Positions 1-5,872 of a stretch of 8,086 nucleotides of DNA are shown in pieces; position 1 is the first letter of the stretch, and each line of letters begins with the position of its first letter. The translations under genes were made by a program, and so were the position numbers. Location of the stretch: positions 1-8,086 of the forward strand of contig CAMNVD010000050.1 in assembly GCA_946562005.1 (NCBI GenBank), read 5' to 3'. The DNA comes from an uncultured Clostridia bacterium. Lineage in GTDB: Bacteria > Bacillota > Dehalobacteriia > UBA4068 > JAAVYR01. The notes beneath the pieces are model-generated. The model saw nothing but the letters and a program-made list of their open reading frames with translations, did no database searches and had not been told where the DNA came from.

Positions 1-1
1 A

Positions 2-385
2 GTGTTGGTCAATAAGTTTATTTATCGTTTTGGTGATGTAGAGCGGCAAGATATTATCGTCTTTACTCCTAATGATAGCATTGCTGAAAAGAAGGACCTG
101 CTGAAACGGGTAATAGGTTTACCGGGCGATAAGGTGAAGGTAGAAAACGGTCAGGTTTATATTAATGGTGCTGTACTGGACGAGTCTGCTTATGAGCATG
201 ATATTCCTTCTTACTACTTTGCAGAGGTGGAGGTGCCTGAAGGTTGCATTTTTGTATTGGGGGATAATCGCAATCACAGTTTTGACAGTCACCTTTGGGA
301 AGATCCATTTGTACCTATGGAGAATATCAAAGGAAAGGCCTTTTGTTGTTATTGGCCGATGGGTAGGATTGGGAAATTAAACTGA
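2..385 (+). CDS. lepB: Type I signal peptidase, 3' part (5' end outside window)
   Basis: Membrane-bound serine protease that removes signal peptides from exported proteins on the outer face of the cytoplasmic membrane, using a Ser/Lys dyad. The visible 127 residues begin at the end of box B (LVNKFIYRF). The N-terminal membrane anchor and the catalytic-serine box therefore lie upstream of the window, and the GTG at position 2 is an internal valine, not a start. Seen here: box D, KRVIGLPGD at residues 35-43, with Lys35 (codon 104-106) as the expected general base; box E, GDNRNHSFDSH at 87-97; and the C-terminal GKAFCCYWPMGRIGKL stretch. Box E usually ends in DSR, and here it ends in DSH. The stop lies about 20 bases before the next gene, so the two are probably co-transcribed. 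Family assignment is secure; which paralogue (SipS/SipT-like) cannot be told. Confidence 0.93.
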   Translation: MLVNKFIYRFGDVERQDIIVFTPNDSIAEKKDLLKRVIGLPGDKVKVENGQVYINGAVLDESAYEHDIPSYYFAEVEVPEGCIFVLGDNRNHSFDSHLWEDPFVPMENIKGKAFCCYWPMGRIGKLN

Positions 386-405
386 TAAACGCAACGGAGC
401 TAGTG

Positions 406-810
406 ATGAAGGATTGTTTTGTTTATTATGAAAGCTGGCAGTATGAATGCTGTGGTAGGCTGTTTCGACTTGGTGATAAGATTAAATGGCTGGTAAACTT
501 AGCCGAGGGGATGGAATTTCCTTTTGATATCGGAGCAGTTGATTATTACTATGAGGCGCATAGCTCTGATTGGCAAAATCTCTTTGTCCTGGAGGGAACT
601 GTGACCGGTCTGCAAATTGTATATATGGAATATACACCTTCTGCGGAGAATGAAAAGTTATTTATTCCTTGCGATGGAAGATTGCTGTCAGCGGAAGATA
701 TTGAGCACTATGCGCAAACGTTAGATGGTATGATATTTGCGGGGTTTCGTGTTTCTTTGGGAGATTATGTCATTCGGAAAGCCCAGAAAGAGGAAGTAAC
801 ATTTAAGTAA
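406..810 (+). CDS. Small uncharacterised protein, DUF6578-like
   Basis: A soluble protein of about 134 residues with no signal peptide or membrane segment and no known function. Near the N-terminus is a YESWQYECCGRLFRLGD segment followed by a KWLV strand. This WQ-x-x-CCG-x-x-F-x-x-GD pattern resembles what I remember of the DUF6578 family, but I could not search for it. The adjacent cysteines could bind metal or be redox-active, which is inference only. I prefer the ATG at 406 over the GTG at 403: the GGAG at 396-399 is 6 bases from the ATG but only 3 from the GTG. The gene sits about 20 bases after the signal peptidase stop and 28 bases before the acetyltransferase, so it probably belongs to the same transcript. 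The position gives no firm clue to its role. Confidence 0.8.
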   Translation: MKDCFVYYESWQYECCGRLFRLGDKIKWLVNLAEGMEFPFDIGAVDYYYEAHSSDWQNLFVLEGTVTGLQIVYMEYTPSAENEKLFIPCDGRLLSAEDIEHYAQTLDGMIFAGFRVSLGDYVIRKAQKEEVTFK

Positions 811-838
811 AATTTACTTGTAGGTTGTAAGAAAAACG

Positions 839-1273
839 ATGATTAGATTGATGAAACAAGAAGATATGCCTACTGTCTTGGATATTTGGTTATCTGGAAA
901 CTTGCAGGCTCATCCGTTTATTCCGGCAAGTTATTGGCAGGGGCAGTTAGAAAAAATGGAACGGGAATATTTGCCGACGGCGGAAGTATTCGTTTATGGG
1001 GAAGCAGTCGGCCAGGCGATAAAAGGTTTTATGGGAGTCGTGGATAAGGCCTATATTGCAGGGCTTTTTGTTCATCCTCAGTATCAGGGTCAAGGTGTCG
1101 GGAAAAAGCTGCTTGCTGATGGACAGGAACGATATGATGGTTTGACGCTGGATGTTTATTGTGAAAATAAAAAAGCTGTGCGATTTTATGAACGAAATGG
1201 CTTTCAAGAATCAGAACGTCGCATAGATGAAGCAACTGGTATATGGGAACAGACGATGGTCTGGGCAAAATAA
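839..1273 (+). CDS. GNAT-family N-acetyltransferase, YiaC-like
   Basis: Predicted cytoplasmic acetyl-CoA-dependent N-acetyltransferase of 144 residues, a normal length for a single GNAT domain. The N-terminus (MIRLMKQEDMPTVLDIWL, then HPFI and YW) follows the E. coli YiaC pattern. Motif A is YQGQGVGKKLL at about 82-92, with the Q-x-x-G-x-G pyrophosphate loop at Q83, G86 and G88. Motif B follows as NKKAVRFYERNGF, with Tyr117 in the usual general-acid position. E. coli YiaC acetylates protein lysines, but the substrate here is unknown, since GNAT substrates do not follow reliably from sequence. The start matches the family, although no good Shine-Dalgarno precedes it; the upstream purine stretch is weak. 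The stop codon lies inside the terminator stem that follows. Confidence 0.9.
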   Translation: MIRLMKQEDMPTVLDIWLSGNLQAHPFIPASYWQGQLEKMEREYLPTAEVFVYGEAVGQAIKGFMGVVDKAYIAGLFVHPQYQGQGVGKKLLADGQERYDGLTLDVYCENKKAVRFYERNGFQESERRIDEATGIWEQTMVWAK

Positions 1274-1308
1274 AAGAGTCTCTTGGGGGAGAGACTCTTT
1301 TATTTTTT
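1266..1308. terminator. Bidirectional intrinsic terminator between convergent genes
   Basis: A perfect stem of about 17 bp has its left arm at 1267-1283 and its right arm at 1290-1306, with core AAAAGAGTCTC / GAGACTCTTTT and loop TGGGGG. The plus strand continues into a T-rich run (to 1308) and the minus strand has the matching run at the other side, so it can stop transcription from both directions. The TAA of the acetyltransferase (1271-1273) and the TAA of the convergent flippase (1300-1302) both lie within the stem arms. Confidence 0.92.
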
Positions 1309-2823
1309 CCTTGGTATAATGACAGCACCGCAGAGAAGAAGTATTCCTCCATACACAGCCATGGCTATTGCAGTAGAAAGGGTCATCGTGGCAAGAAATG
1401 AATAATGACTGTTTATCAAGAAAATTTTGCTTATCTCCATTGCTAGATAACCGATGAAGATTGCCAAAAGGGGTAGTAGGATTCCTTTCCATAGCTGGGG
1501 CCGGAAATAGTTTTTACTTATCAACCGCCATCCATTTAATAGACAGGAGGCAAGAGCCGATACCATAATCGCAATAGCTGCGCCGCGAATGCCTAGCCAT
1601 GGTTTTGGTACTAACCAGTAAATACCACCAAGGAGAAGGATGCCATTCACTACCATGGTGAAAAGAAGGTATTGTACTTCGCCTAGTCCTTGTAAAATAC
1701 CAGAAAGTGTAATTTGTAGGTAGAGGAAGATACCGCCTAATGAGAGCAGCGTAAGGATGGGGGCGGCCTCCGGTGCATGAAAAAGAAAATCACATAGTTC
1801 ACTGCTATAACAGAAAAGCACTAACATACCTGGCAGCGTGCAATATATAGTGGCATTGAGTGCTTGATTGATGCGATTTTGCAGTGCTTTGGGCTGGTGC
1901 AGTACAGCGGCAATGCCAGGAATAATAGACACGGTCAGACTGGTGGTAAACACGCCTGGTAAATGTATCAGGGACATGGCAACACCGGCAAAGTTTCCGT
2001 AAAGAGCTGTAGCGGTAGGCATATCGAAGCCGCCTTTTTGTAGACAAAGTGGAATAAGGATAGACTGTAGCATGAGGATACCGCTGGAAACTGTGCGGTT
2101 GAGCGTAACGGGTGTGCCAAACTTCGCCATATTATAGGCAAGGGGTAGGCAGATTTTTGAAGTTGCTTTTTCTAAGGGATAATCTCGGGCGGTGAGGCAG
2201 CGAAAGCGAAACCACAAATAAAGATTGCCTCCCAGCTCTCCAAAGAAGGTGCCGATGGCGACGGCAAGTATGGCGACCTCTAAACCATATGGCAATAGAA
2301 AAAGGGCAAAGCTAATACCTACGATGGTACGAATGAGTTGTTCTGTTAGTTGTCCCCCACCGATGATGGACATTTGTTGAATACCTTGAAAAAAACTGCG
2401 GTAAGAGGAGGATAGTGCGATAATAAAAATGCTAGGAATCAGTAACAGAAAACAATGATAAATGCGGGTATCAGGCGCAATGTAGGTAATAAAATGAGGC
2501 GCAAATAAAAAAGCGAACAAGGTAACAATAAGGCTATTGCTAATTAGCAATGTTTTTCCGGTAGTGAAGATTTGCGCTACACGCAAATAATCTTTTTGCT
2601 CATCAGCATGGGCTATCATACGGGACATAGCAAGGCCGATACCCCACCCGGCAATGACCAGGAAAAAGGAATAAACCGGCACTATCATTTCGGTAAGGCC
2701 TACACCTTCTGTGCCTAATAAACGAACTAAAATGACGCGGTAAAAAAAGCCCAGTGCTTTGATGATAATATTGGCGCATAGTAATATGAGCGTTCCCATA
2801 AAAAGTGTTTGTTTTTTCAGCAT
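1300..2823 (-). CDS. spoVB: SpoVB-family polysaccharide/lipid-linked precursor exporter (MOP superfamily)
   Basis: A polytopic inner-membrane protein of 507 residues, close to the length of Bacillus SpoVB, with about 12-14 hydrophobic helices spread along its whole length. The N-terminal pattern is typical of the SpoVB/MurJ-related branch of the MOP flippase superfamily: KQTLFMGTLIL, then GFFYRVILVRLLGTEGVGL at about 25-43, a Pro in the next helix, SSYRSFFQG at about 139-147, and LLPYGLEVA. SpoVB is needed for spore cortex synthesis in Bacillus. Relatives in non-sporing Bacillota are thought to move cell-wall or capsule precursors, so sporulation should not be concluded from this gene alone. 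The start is an ATG with AGGAG 8 bases upstream on the minus strand. It is convergent with the acetyltransferase gene and divergent from the EF-G-like gene. Confidence 0.88.
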   Translation of the reverse strand: MLKKQTLFMGTLILLCANIIIKALGFFYRVILVRLLGTEGVGLTEMIVPVYSFFLVIAGWGIGLAMSRMIAHADEQKDYLRVAQIFTTGKTLLISNSLIVTLFAFLFAPHFITYIAPDTRIYHCFLLLIPSIFIIALSSSYRSFFQGIQQMSIIGGGQLTEQLIRTIVGISFALFLLPYGLEVAILAVAIGTFFGELGGNLYLWFRFRCLTARDYPLEKATSKICLPLAYNMAKFGTPVTLNRTVSSGILMLQSILIPLCLQKGGFDMPTATALYGNFAGVAMSLIHLPGVFTTSLTVSIIPGIAAVLHQPKALQNRINQALNATIYCTLPGMLVLFCYSSELCDFLFHAPEAAPILTLLSLGGIFLYLQITLSGILQGLGEVQYLLFTMVVNGILLLGGIYWLVPKPWLGIRGAAIAIMVSALASCLLNGWRLISKNYFRPQLWKGILLPLLAIFIGYLAMEISKIFLINSHYSFLATMTLSTAIAMAVYGGILLLCGAVIIPRKK

Positions 2824-2856
2824 AATCGTCTCTCCTGCTATGGAACAGATTGTTAT

Positions 2857-2886
2857 AACACTATGCAGAAAAGAGAAAAGAAATGC
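2857..2886 (-). promoter_or_regulatory. Candidate promoter of the spoVB-like gene, resembling a sigma-E type
   Basis: On the minus strand, GCATTTC (2880-2886) and CATAGTGTT (2857-2865) are separated by 14 bases, and the -10-like CATA ends about 40 bases before the start codon. The -10 fits the CATAnnnT pattern of mother-cell sporulation sigma factors, and the -35 fits [GT][AC]ATATT at 5 of 7 positions. A TTATAACA overlaps as a possible sigma-A -10, but I see no matching -35. This is weak pattern evidence, made more plausible only because Bacillus spoVB is a sigma-E gene. Confidence 0.25.
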
Positions 2887-2894
2887 TAAGAAGT

Positions 2895-2922
2895 AATCGT
2901 TAAAGGGGTAGCGTTAACGATT
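2895..2922. repeat. 9-bp perfect palindrome with 10-base spacer, possible operator
   Basis: AATCGTTAA (2895-2903) and its exact reverse complement TTAACGATT (2914-2922) flank AGGGGTAGCG. It lies in the divergent gap between the spoVB-like and EF-G-like genes, just upstream of the candidate spoVB promoter. The arms are AT-rich and no U-tract follows, so a protein-binding dyad is likelier than a terminator. The regulator is unknown. Confidence 0.4.
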
Positions 2923-2940
2923 CTTTGCTGTCAGAAGAAA

Positions 2941-3083
2941 ATGGAAATATTTGTCGAAGGGAAAAGGGTTTCTCTTCGTATCCCCGAATATATAACAATA
3001 AGAGATGATTTGTATTTGTTTTCTTAGTTATGGGCATTCTGATTGCCGGGGTAGGCAGTCAAATCTATAAATATGACAAATAA
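2941..3083 (+). pseudogene. Possible split single-pass membrane micro-ORF
   Basis: ATG at 2941 opens a 28-codon frame (start MEIFVEGKRVSLRIPEY, end DDLYLFS) that stops at 3025-3027. A second frame, shifted by one base, is open from 3009 to the stop at 3081-3083 and encodes a hydrophobic run (FLVMGILIAGVGSQIY, then KYDK). If the T-run at 3019-3022 held five T instead of four, the two would join into about 47 residues: a charged N-terminus, one membrane helix and a charged tail. That reads like a small membrane protein. Against it: only a weak AGAAG precedes the ATG, the second half overlaps the likely promoter of the next gene, and such short frames arise by chance. I do not recognise a family. 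Confidence 0.25.
3043..3071 (+). promoter_or_regulatory. Candidate sigma-A promoter of the EF-G-like gene
   Basis: TTGCCG (3043-3048) and TATAAA (3066-3071) are separated by 17 bases. This predicts a transcript starting near 3078 with a leader of about 30 bases that carries the strong G-rich ribosome-binding site. The -10 is good and the -35 matches TTGACA at 4 of 6 positions. Confidence 0.5.
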
Positions 3084-3108
3084 ATAGGGCTGAAAAGGGG
3101 GGGCATTT

Positions 3109-5136
3109 ATGAAAGTTTATCCATCTGAACAAATCCGGAATATTGGCGTGGTATCCCATCGCAGCGCAGGAAAAACTTCGCTGATAGAGGCAGCGCTGTA
3201 TGCCTCTGGTGCTGTAAAACGTCTGGGCAGGGTAGATGATGGCAATACGACTTCTGATTACTTGCCGGAAGAAATAAAACGGAAGATGTCTATTAATACG
3301 ACCCTTGCTGCTTGTGAATGGAAAGACTGTAAGCTAAATTTCTTAGATACGCCAGGCTTTTCCGATTTTTATGGGGATGTTGTTGGTCCGCTGGAAGTCA
3401 GTGATACACTGCTTTTTGTCATGGATTCTGTAGACCCTGTCCAGGTACGAACAGAAATTCTTTGGGAAAAAGCAATGGCGATGAAAAAGCCGACAGTTAT
3501 TTTTATCAACAAAATGGACAAGGAACACGCTCAATATGAAAAGGTCTTAGATGATATTCGTCTTAAGCTGAGCAAACGGACAGTTGCTGTAGAACTTCCC
3601 ATTGGCTTGGAAAATGAATTTCATGGTATTATCGACTTGTTTACCATGAAGGCATATGAATATGACAATAACACTCGTCGTGAAATTCCATTTCCTGAAG
3701 AAATGCGGGCTGATGCCGTTCGTTTTCGTGAATATCTCATGGAGTTTGCAGCAGAAAATGATGATGACTTGACGGTAAAATTATTAGATGGTAATGATTT
3801 AACGGAAGAGGAAATGCGCTATGGCCTAAAAATTGGTATCCGGGAAGGTAAAGCGATTCCTGTTCTTTATGGGGTAGCTACTGAAAATACCGGAACAGTG
3901 CTGCTTTTAGATTTTTTAGCTGAGTTTGCGCCTAGTCCGTTGGCGACTATCGATAAAAGCTTAGAAACAGCAAACCCCGCTGCTCTTGTTTTTAAAACCA
4001 TGACAGACCCATATGTAGGAAAAATCAGTATGTTCAAAATGTATGAAGGGGAAATGTTACCGGAAACGACTCTGTATAATGCAAATAAAGAAACCGAGGA
4101 AAAAATCGGTCAGGTGGTAACGATGCAGGGGAAAAATCAATTTGCTCTGGATAAAATTCCTCTAGGTGATATTGGGGTTGTTGCAAAGTTAGGACAGACA
4201 GTAACTGGTGATGTGCTGACAACAGCAGGCAATGAGGTTCTTTTACCGGAGCTTGTATTCCCAGAACCAAACTTTTCTGTAGCATTGGTGCCTAAAACCA
4301 AAGGTGATGAAGATAAAATGGCCGGTGCTATCAGCCGTATGTTGGAGGAATCCCCAACTCTTCGTTATCGTAAGGATAAGGAAACTCGTCAGACCATACT
4401 CACGGCTATGGGGGAAAACCATGCAGACATTACCATCGAATGCTTGCAGCGAAAATTTGGTGTCAATGTAGAAAAGGAAGCTATTCGTATTCCTTATCGA
4501 GAAACTATCAAGGGAGTAGCCAAAGGCGTAGAAGGGAAACATAAAAAACAATCTGGCGGACACGGACAATACGGCCATGTGGTAGTGGATATTGAGCCTT
4601 ATGCAGATGGAGATTTCCTTTTTGCGGAGACCATTTTTGGCGGTTCTGTGCCGAAGCAGTATATTCCTGCGGTGGAAAAAGGAATGCGGGAAGCTATGCA
4701 AGAAGGTGTTCTTGCCGGGTATCCCGTGTCAAATATTAAAATTACGCTGACGGATGGCTCTTATCACAATGTAGACTCTTCAGAAATGGCCTTTAAGATT
4801 GCTTCTAATTTAGCTTTCCGCAAAGGCTGTGAACAGGCAAAACCTGTGCTTTTGGAGCCTATTATGGATTTAAGTATTTTAGTGCCGGACCAATATATGG
4901 GCGACATCATGGGGGATATGAATGGTCGCCGTGGTCGAATCCTTGGCATGGAACAGGAAGGTAAGAAACAAAGAATCACTGCGCAAGCGCCTATGGCAGA
5001 AATTCTTCGTTACACGCCAGACTTAAAATCTTTAAGTCAGGGAAAAGGTACTTATACTGTATCCTTCAGCTACTATGAAGAAGTGCCTGCCAATGTAGCG
5101 GAAAAGATTATGGCTGCCCATAAAGATAAAGAATAA
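3109..5136 (+). CDS. EF-G-like translational GTPase (second-type EF-G paralogue)
   Basis: A 675-residue protein with the full EF-G layout: GTPase domain (about 1-275), domain II (about 290-370), domain III (about 385-460), domain IV (about 465-585, with GGHGQYGHV at 483-491 and YHNVDSSEMAFKIA at about 552-565), and domain V to the end (DLKSLSQGKGTYTVSF). It lacks the roughly 15-20 extra residues of canonical EF-G. G4 is standard (NKMD, 134-137). G1 reads SHRSAGKT (16-23) where EF-G has AHIDAGKT. G3 reads DTPGFSDF (80-87), so the catalytic His is Phe84. G5 reads GVA (255-257) instead of GSA. These changes mark the divergent EF-G2-type group rather than the main elongation factor; no rpsL, rpsG or tuf genes are adjacent. 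Its role is not established; ribosome binding is expected from the domains, while efficient translocation is uncertain. The start has an AAGGGGGGG ribosome-binding site. It has its own promoter and terminator and is likely monocistronic. Confidence 0.9.
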   Translation: MKVYPSEQIRNIGVVSHRSAGKTSLIEAALYASGAVKRLGRVDDGNTTSDYLPEEIKRKMSINTTLAACEWKDCKLNFLDTPGFSDFYGDVVGPLEVSDTLLFVMDSVDPVQVRTEILWEKAMAMKKPTVIFINKMDKEHAQYEKVLDDIRLKLSKRTVAVELPIGLENEFHGIIDLFTMKAYEYDNNTRREIPFPEEMRADAVRFREYLMEFAAENDDDLTVKLLDGNDLTEEEMRYGLKIGIREGKAIPVLYGVATENTGTVLLLDFLAEFAPSPLATIDKSLETANPAALVFKTMTDPYVGKISMFKMYEGEMLPETTLYNANKETEEKIGQVVTMQGKNQFALDKIPLGDIGVVAKLGQTVTGDVLTTAGNEVLLPELVFPEPNFSVALVPKTKGDEDKMAGAISRMLEESPTLRYRKDKETRQTILTAMGENHADITIECLQRKFGVNVEKEAIRIPYRETIKGVAKGVEGKHKKQSGGHGQYGHVVVDIEPYADGDFLFAETIFGGSVPKQYIPAVEKGMREAMQEGVLAGYPVSNIKITLTDGSYHNVDSSEMAFKIASNLAFRKGCEQAKPVLLEPIMDLSILVPDQYMGDIMGDMNGRRGRILGMEQEGKKQRITAQAPMAEILRYTPDLKSLSQGKGTYTVSFSYYEEVPANVAEKIMAAHKDKE

Positions 5137-5172
5137 TTTTCATACAAGATTTATGAGTTCTCTCTCCTTAAG

Positions 5173-5214
5173 AAAGGCCTATTGCAGCTTTTGCAGTAGG
5201 TCTTTTATTTTTTT
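5173..5214 (+). terminator. Intrinsic terminator after the EF-G-like gene
   Basis: A 14-bp stem pairs 5173-5186 with 5192-5205 (left arm AAAGGCCTATTGCA), including two G-U pairs, around a 5-base loop GCTTT. A T-rich run reaches to 5214. It lies about 35 bases after the stop codon and separates the gene from the sigma-factor operon. Confidence 0.9.
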
Positions 5215-5257
5215 GATTCAAAAGTGAGGGAAAAAGAAATAATAGGAGAATAAATAG

Positions 5258-5872
5258 GTGAAAAGCTTTTCTGACATAAAGAAAATGGATAGAAGGGAGG
5301 CTGATGTTTTGGAAAAAATGACAGACGCTGGGTTAATAAAAGAAATTCAGGACCATCCGGAAGCAGGGCTAAAAATAGCGCTTGAGGTATATGGTGGAGC
5401 AGTTAAAACCATTTGCGGGAATATTCTAGGTAGAGATAAGAAAAATGATATCGAAGAGTGCGTTAGTGAAGTATTTTTCCAGCTTTGGAAAGATAGTGGA
5501 CGTTATCATCCTGATTATCATCTGAAAAACTATATTTATGGTATTGCCAGATACACAGCCTTAAAAATGCGGAAAAAATTATTAAAGAATGAACAGACCG
5601 TGACCGTAGAGTGGATTAGTGATGAAATAGCTTCTGGTGCGGATACGGAAGATGTGGTGGCAGAGAATGAAAATGCTGAGGCTATCTATGCGGAAATATT
5701 AACATTCTCTTTTCCTGATAAAGAAATTTTTCTTTATCGCTATTATTTTTGGTTTTCCATTCAAGAAATAGCTGATATGTTAAACCTTAGCTACAAGGCG
5801 GTAGAAAACCGTCTTTATCGGGGCAAAGAAAAGCTGCGGCAGAAACTAACCGAGAGGGGGATAGCCTTATGA
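5258..5872 (+). CDS. ECF-family RNA polymerase sigma factor
   Basis: A group IV sigma factor that redirects RNA polymerase to a small regulon, normally in response to an envelope or environmental signal. Region 2 spans about 40-108, with the core-binding segment DIEECVSEVFFQLWK (64-78) and the -10-recognition helix LKNYIYGIARYTALKMRKK. Region 4 spans about 145-200, with the helix-turn-helix SIQEIADMLNLSYKAVENRLYRGK (167-190) for the -35. There is no sigma 3 domain. The GTG at 5258 has AGGAG 9 bases upstream and gives 204 residues. However, a stronger AAGGGAGG (5293-5300) stands 8 bases before an in-frame TTG at 5309 (residue 18), close to where family similarity begins (MTDAGLIKEI), so a 187-residue form is possible. 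The stop overlaps the start of the anti-sigma-like gene. No convincing promoter is visible between the preceding terminator and this gene. Confidence 0.9.
   Translation: MKSFSDIKKMDRREADVLEKMTDAGLIKEIQDHPEAGLKIALEVYGGAVKTICGNILGRDKKNDIEECVSEVFFQLWKDSGRYHPDYHLKNYIYGIARYTALKMRKKLLKNEQTVTVEWISDEIASGADTEDVVAENENAEAIYAEILTFSFPDKEIFLYRYYFWFSIQEIADMLNLSYKAVENRLYRGKEKLRQKLTERGIAL
5293..5311 (+). promoter_or_regulatory. Internal ribosome-binding site and alternative TTG start of the sigma factor
   Basis: AAGGGAGG (5293-5300) is a better Shine-Dalgarno than the AGGAG before the annotated GTG. It lies 8 bases from the in-frame TTG codon at 5309-5311. The 17 residues between the two starts are rich in K, D and R and lie outside the recognisable sigma domain. 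Either start, or both, may be used. Confidence 0.45.

Noticed and set aside
2..4. GTG at the window edge as the start of the signal peptidase
   Set aside because: The protein begins inside box B (LVNKFIYRF) and lacks the membrane anchor and catalytic serine, so the gene must continue upstream.
165..380. Overlapping plus-strand frame of 71 codons inside the signal peptidase gene
   Set aside because: It lies entirely within a well-supported gene in another frame, with no ribosome-binding site and no recognisable domain.
4243..4701. 152-codon minus-strand frame inside the EF-G-like gene
   Set aside because: It is antisense to conserved domains III-IV, its composition is explained by the codons of the real gene, and no start signal is seen.
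5137..5257. Autoregulated ECF-type promoter upstream of the sigma gene
   Set aside because: I found neither a clear ECF-type -35/-10 pair nor a good sigma-A pair between the terminator and the start; the one TTGATT has no suitable -10 at normal spacing.
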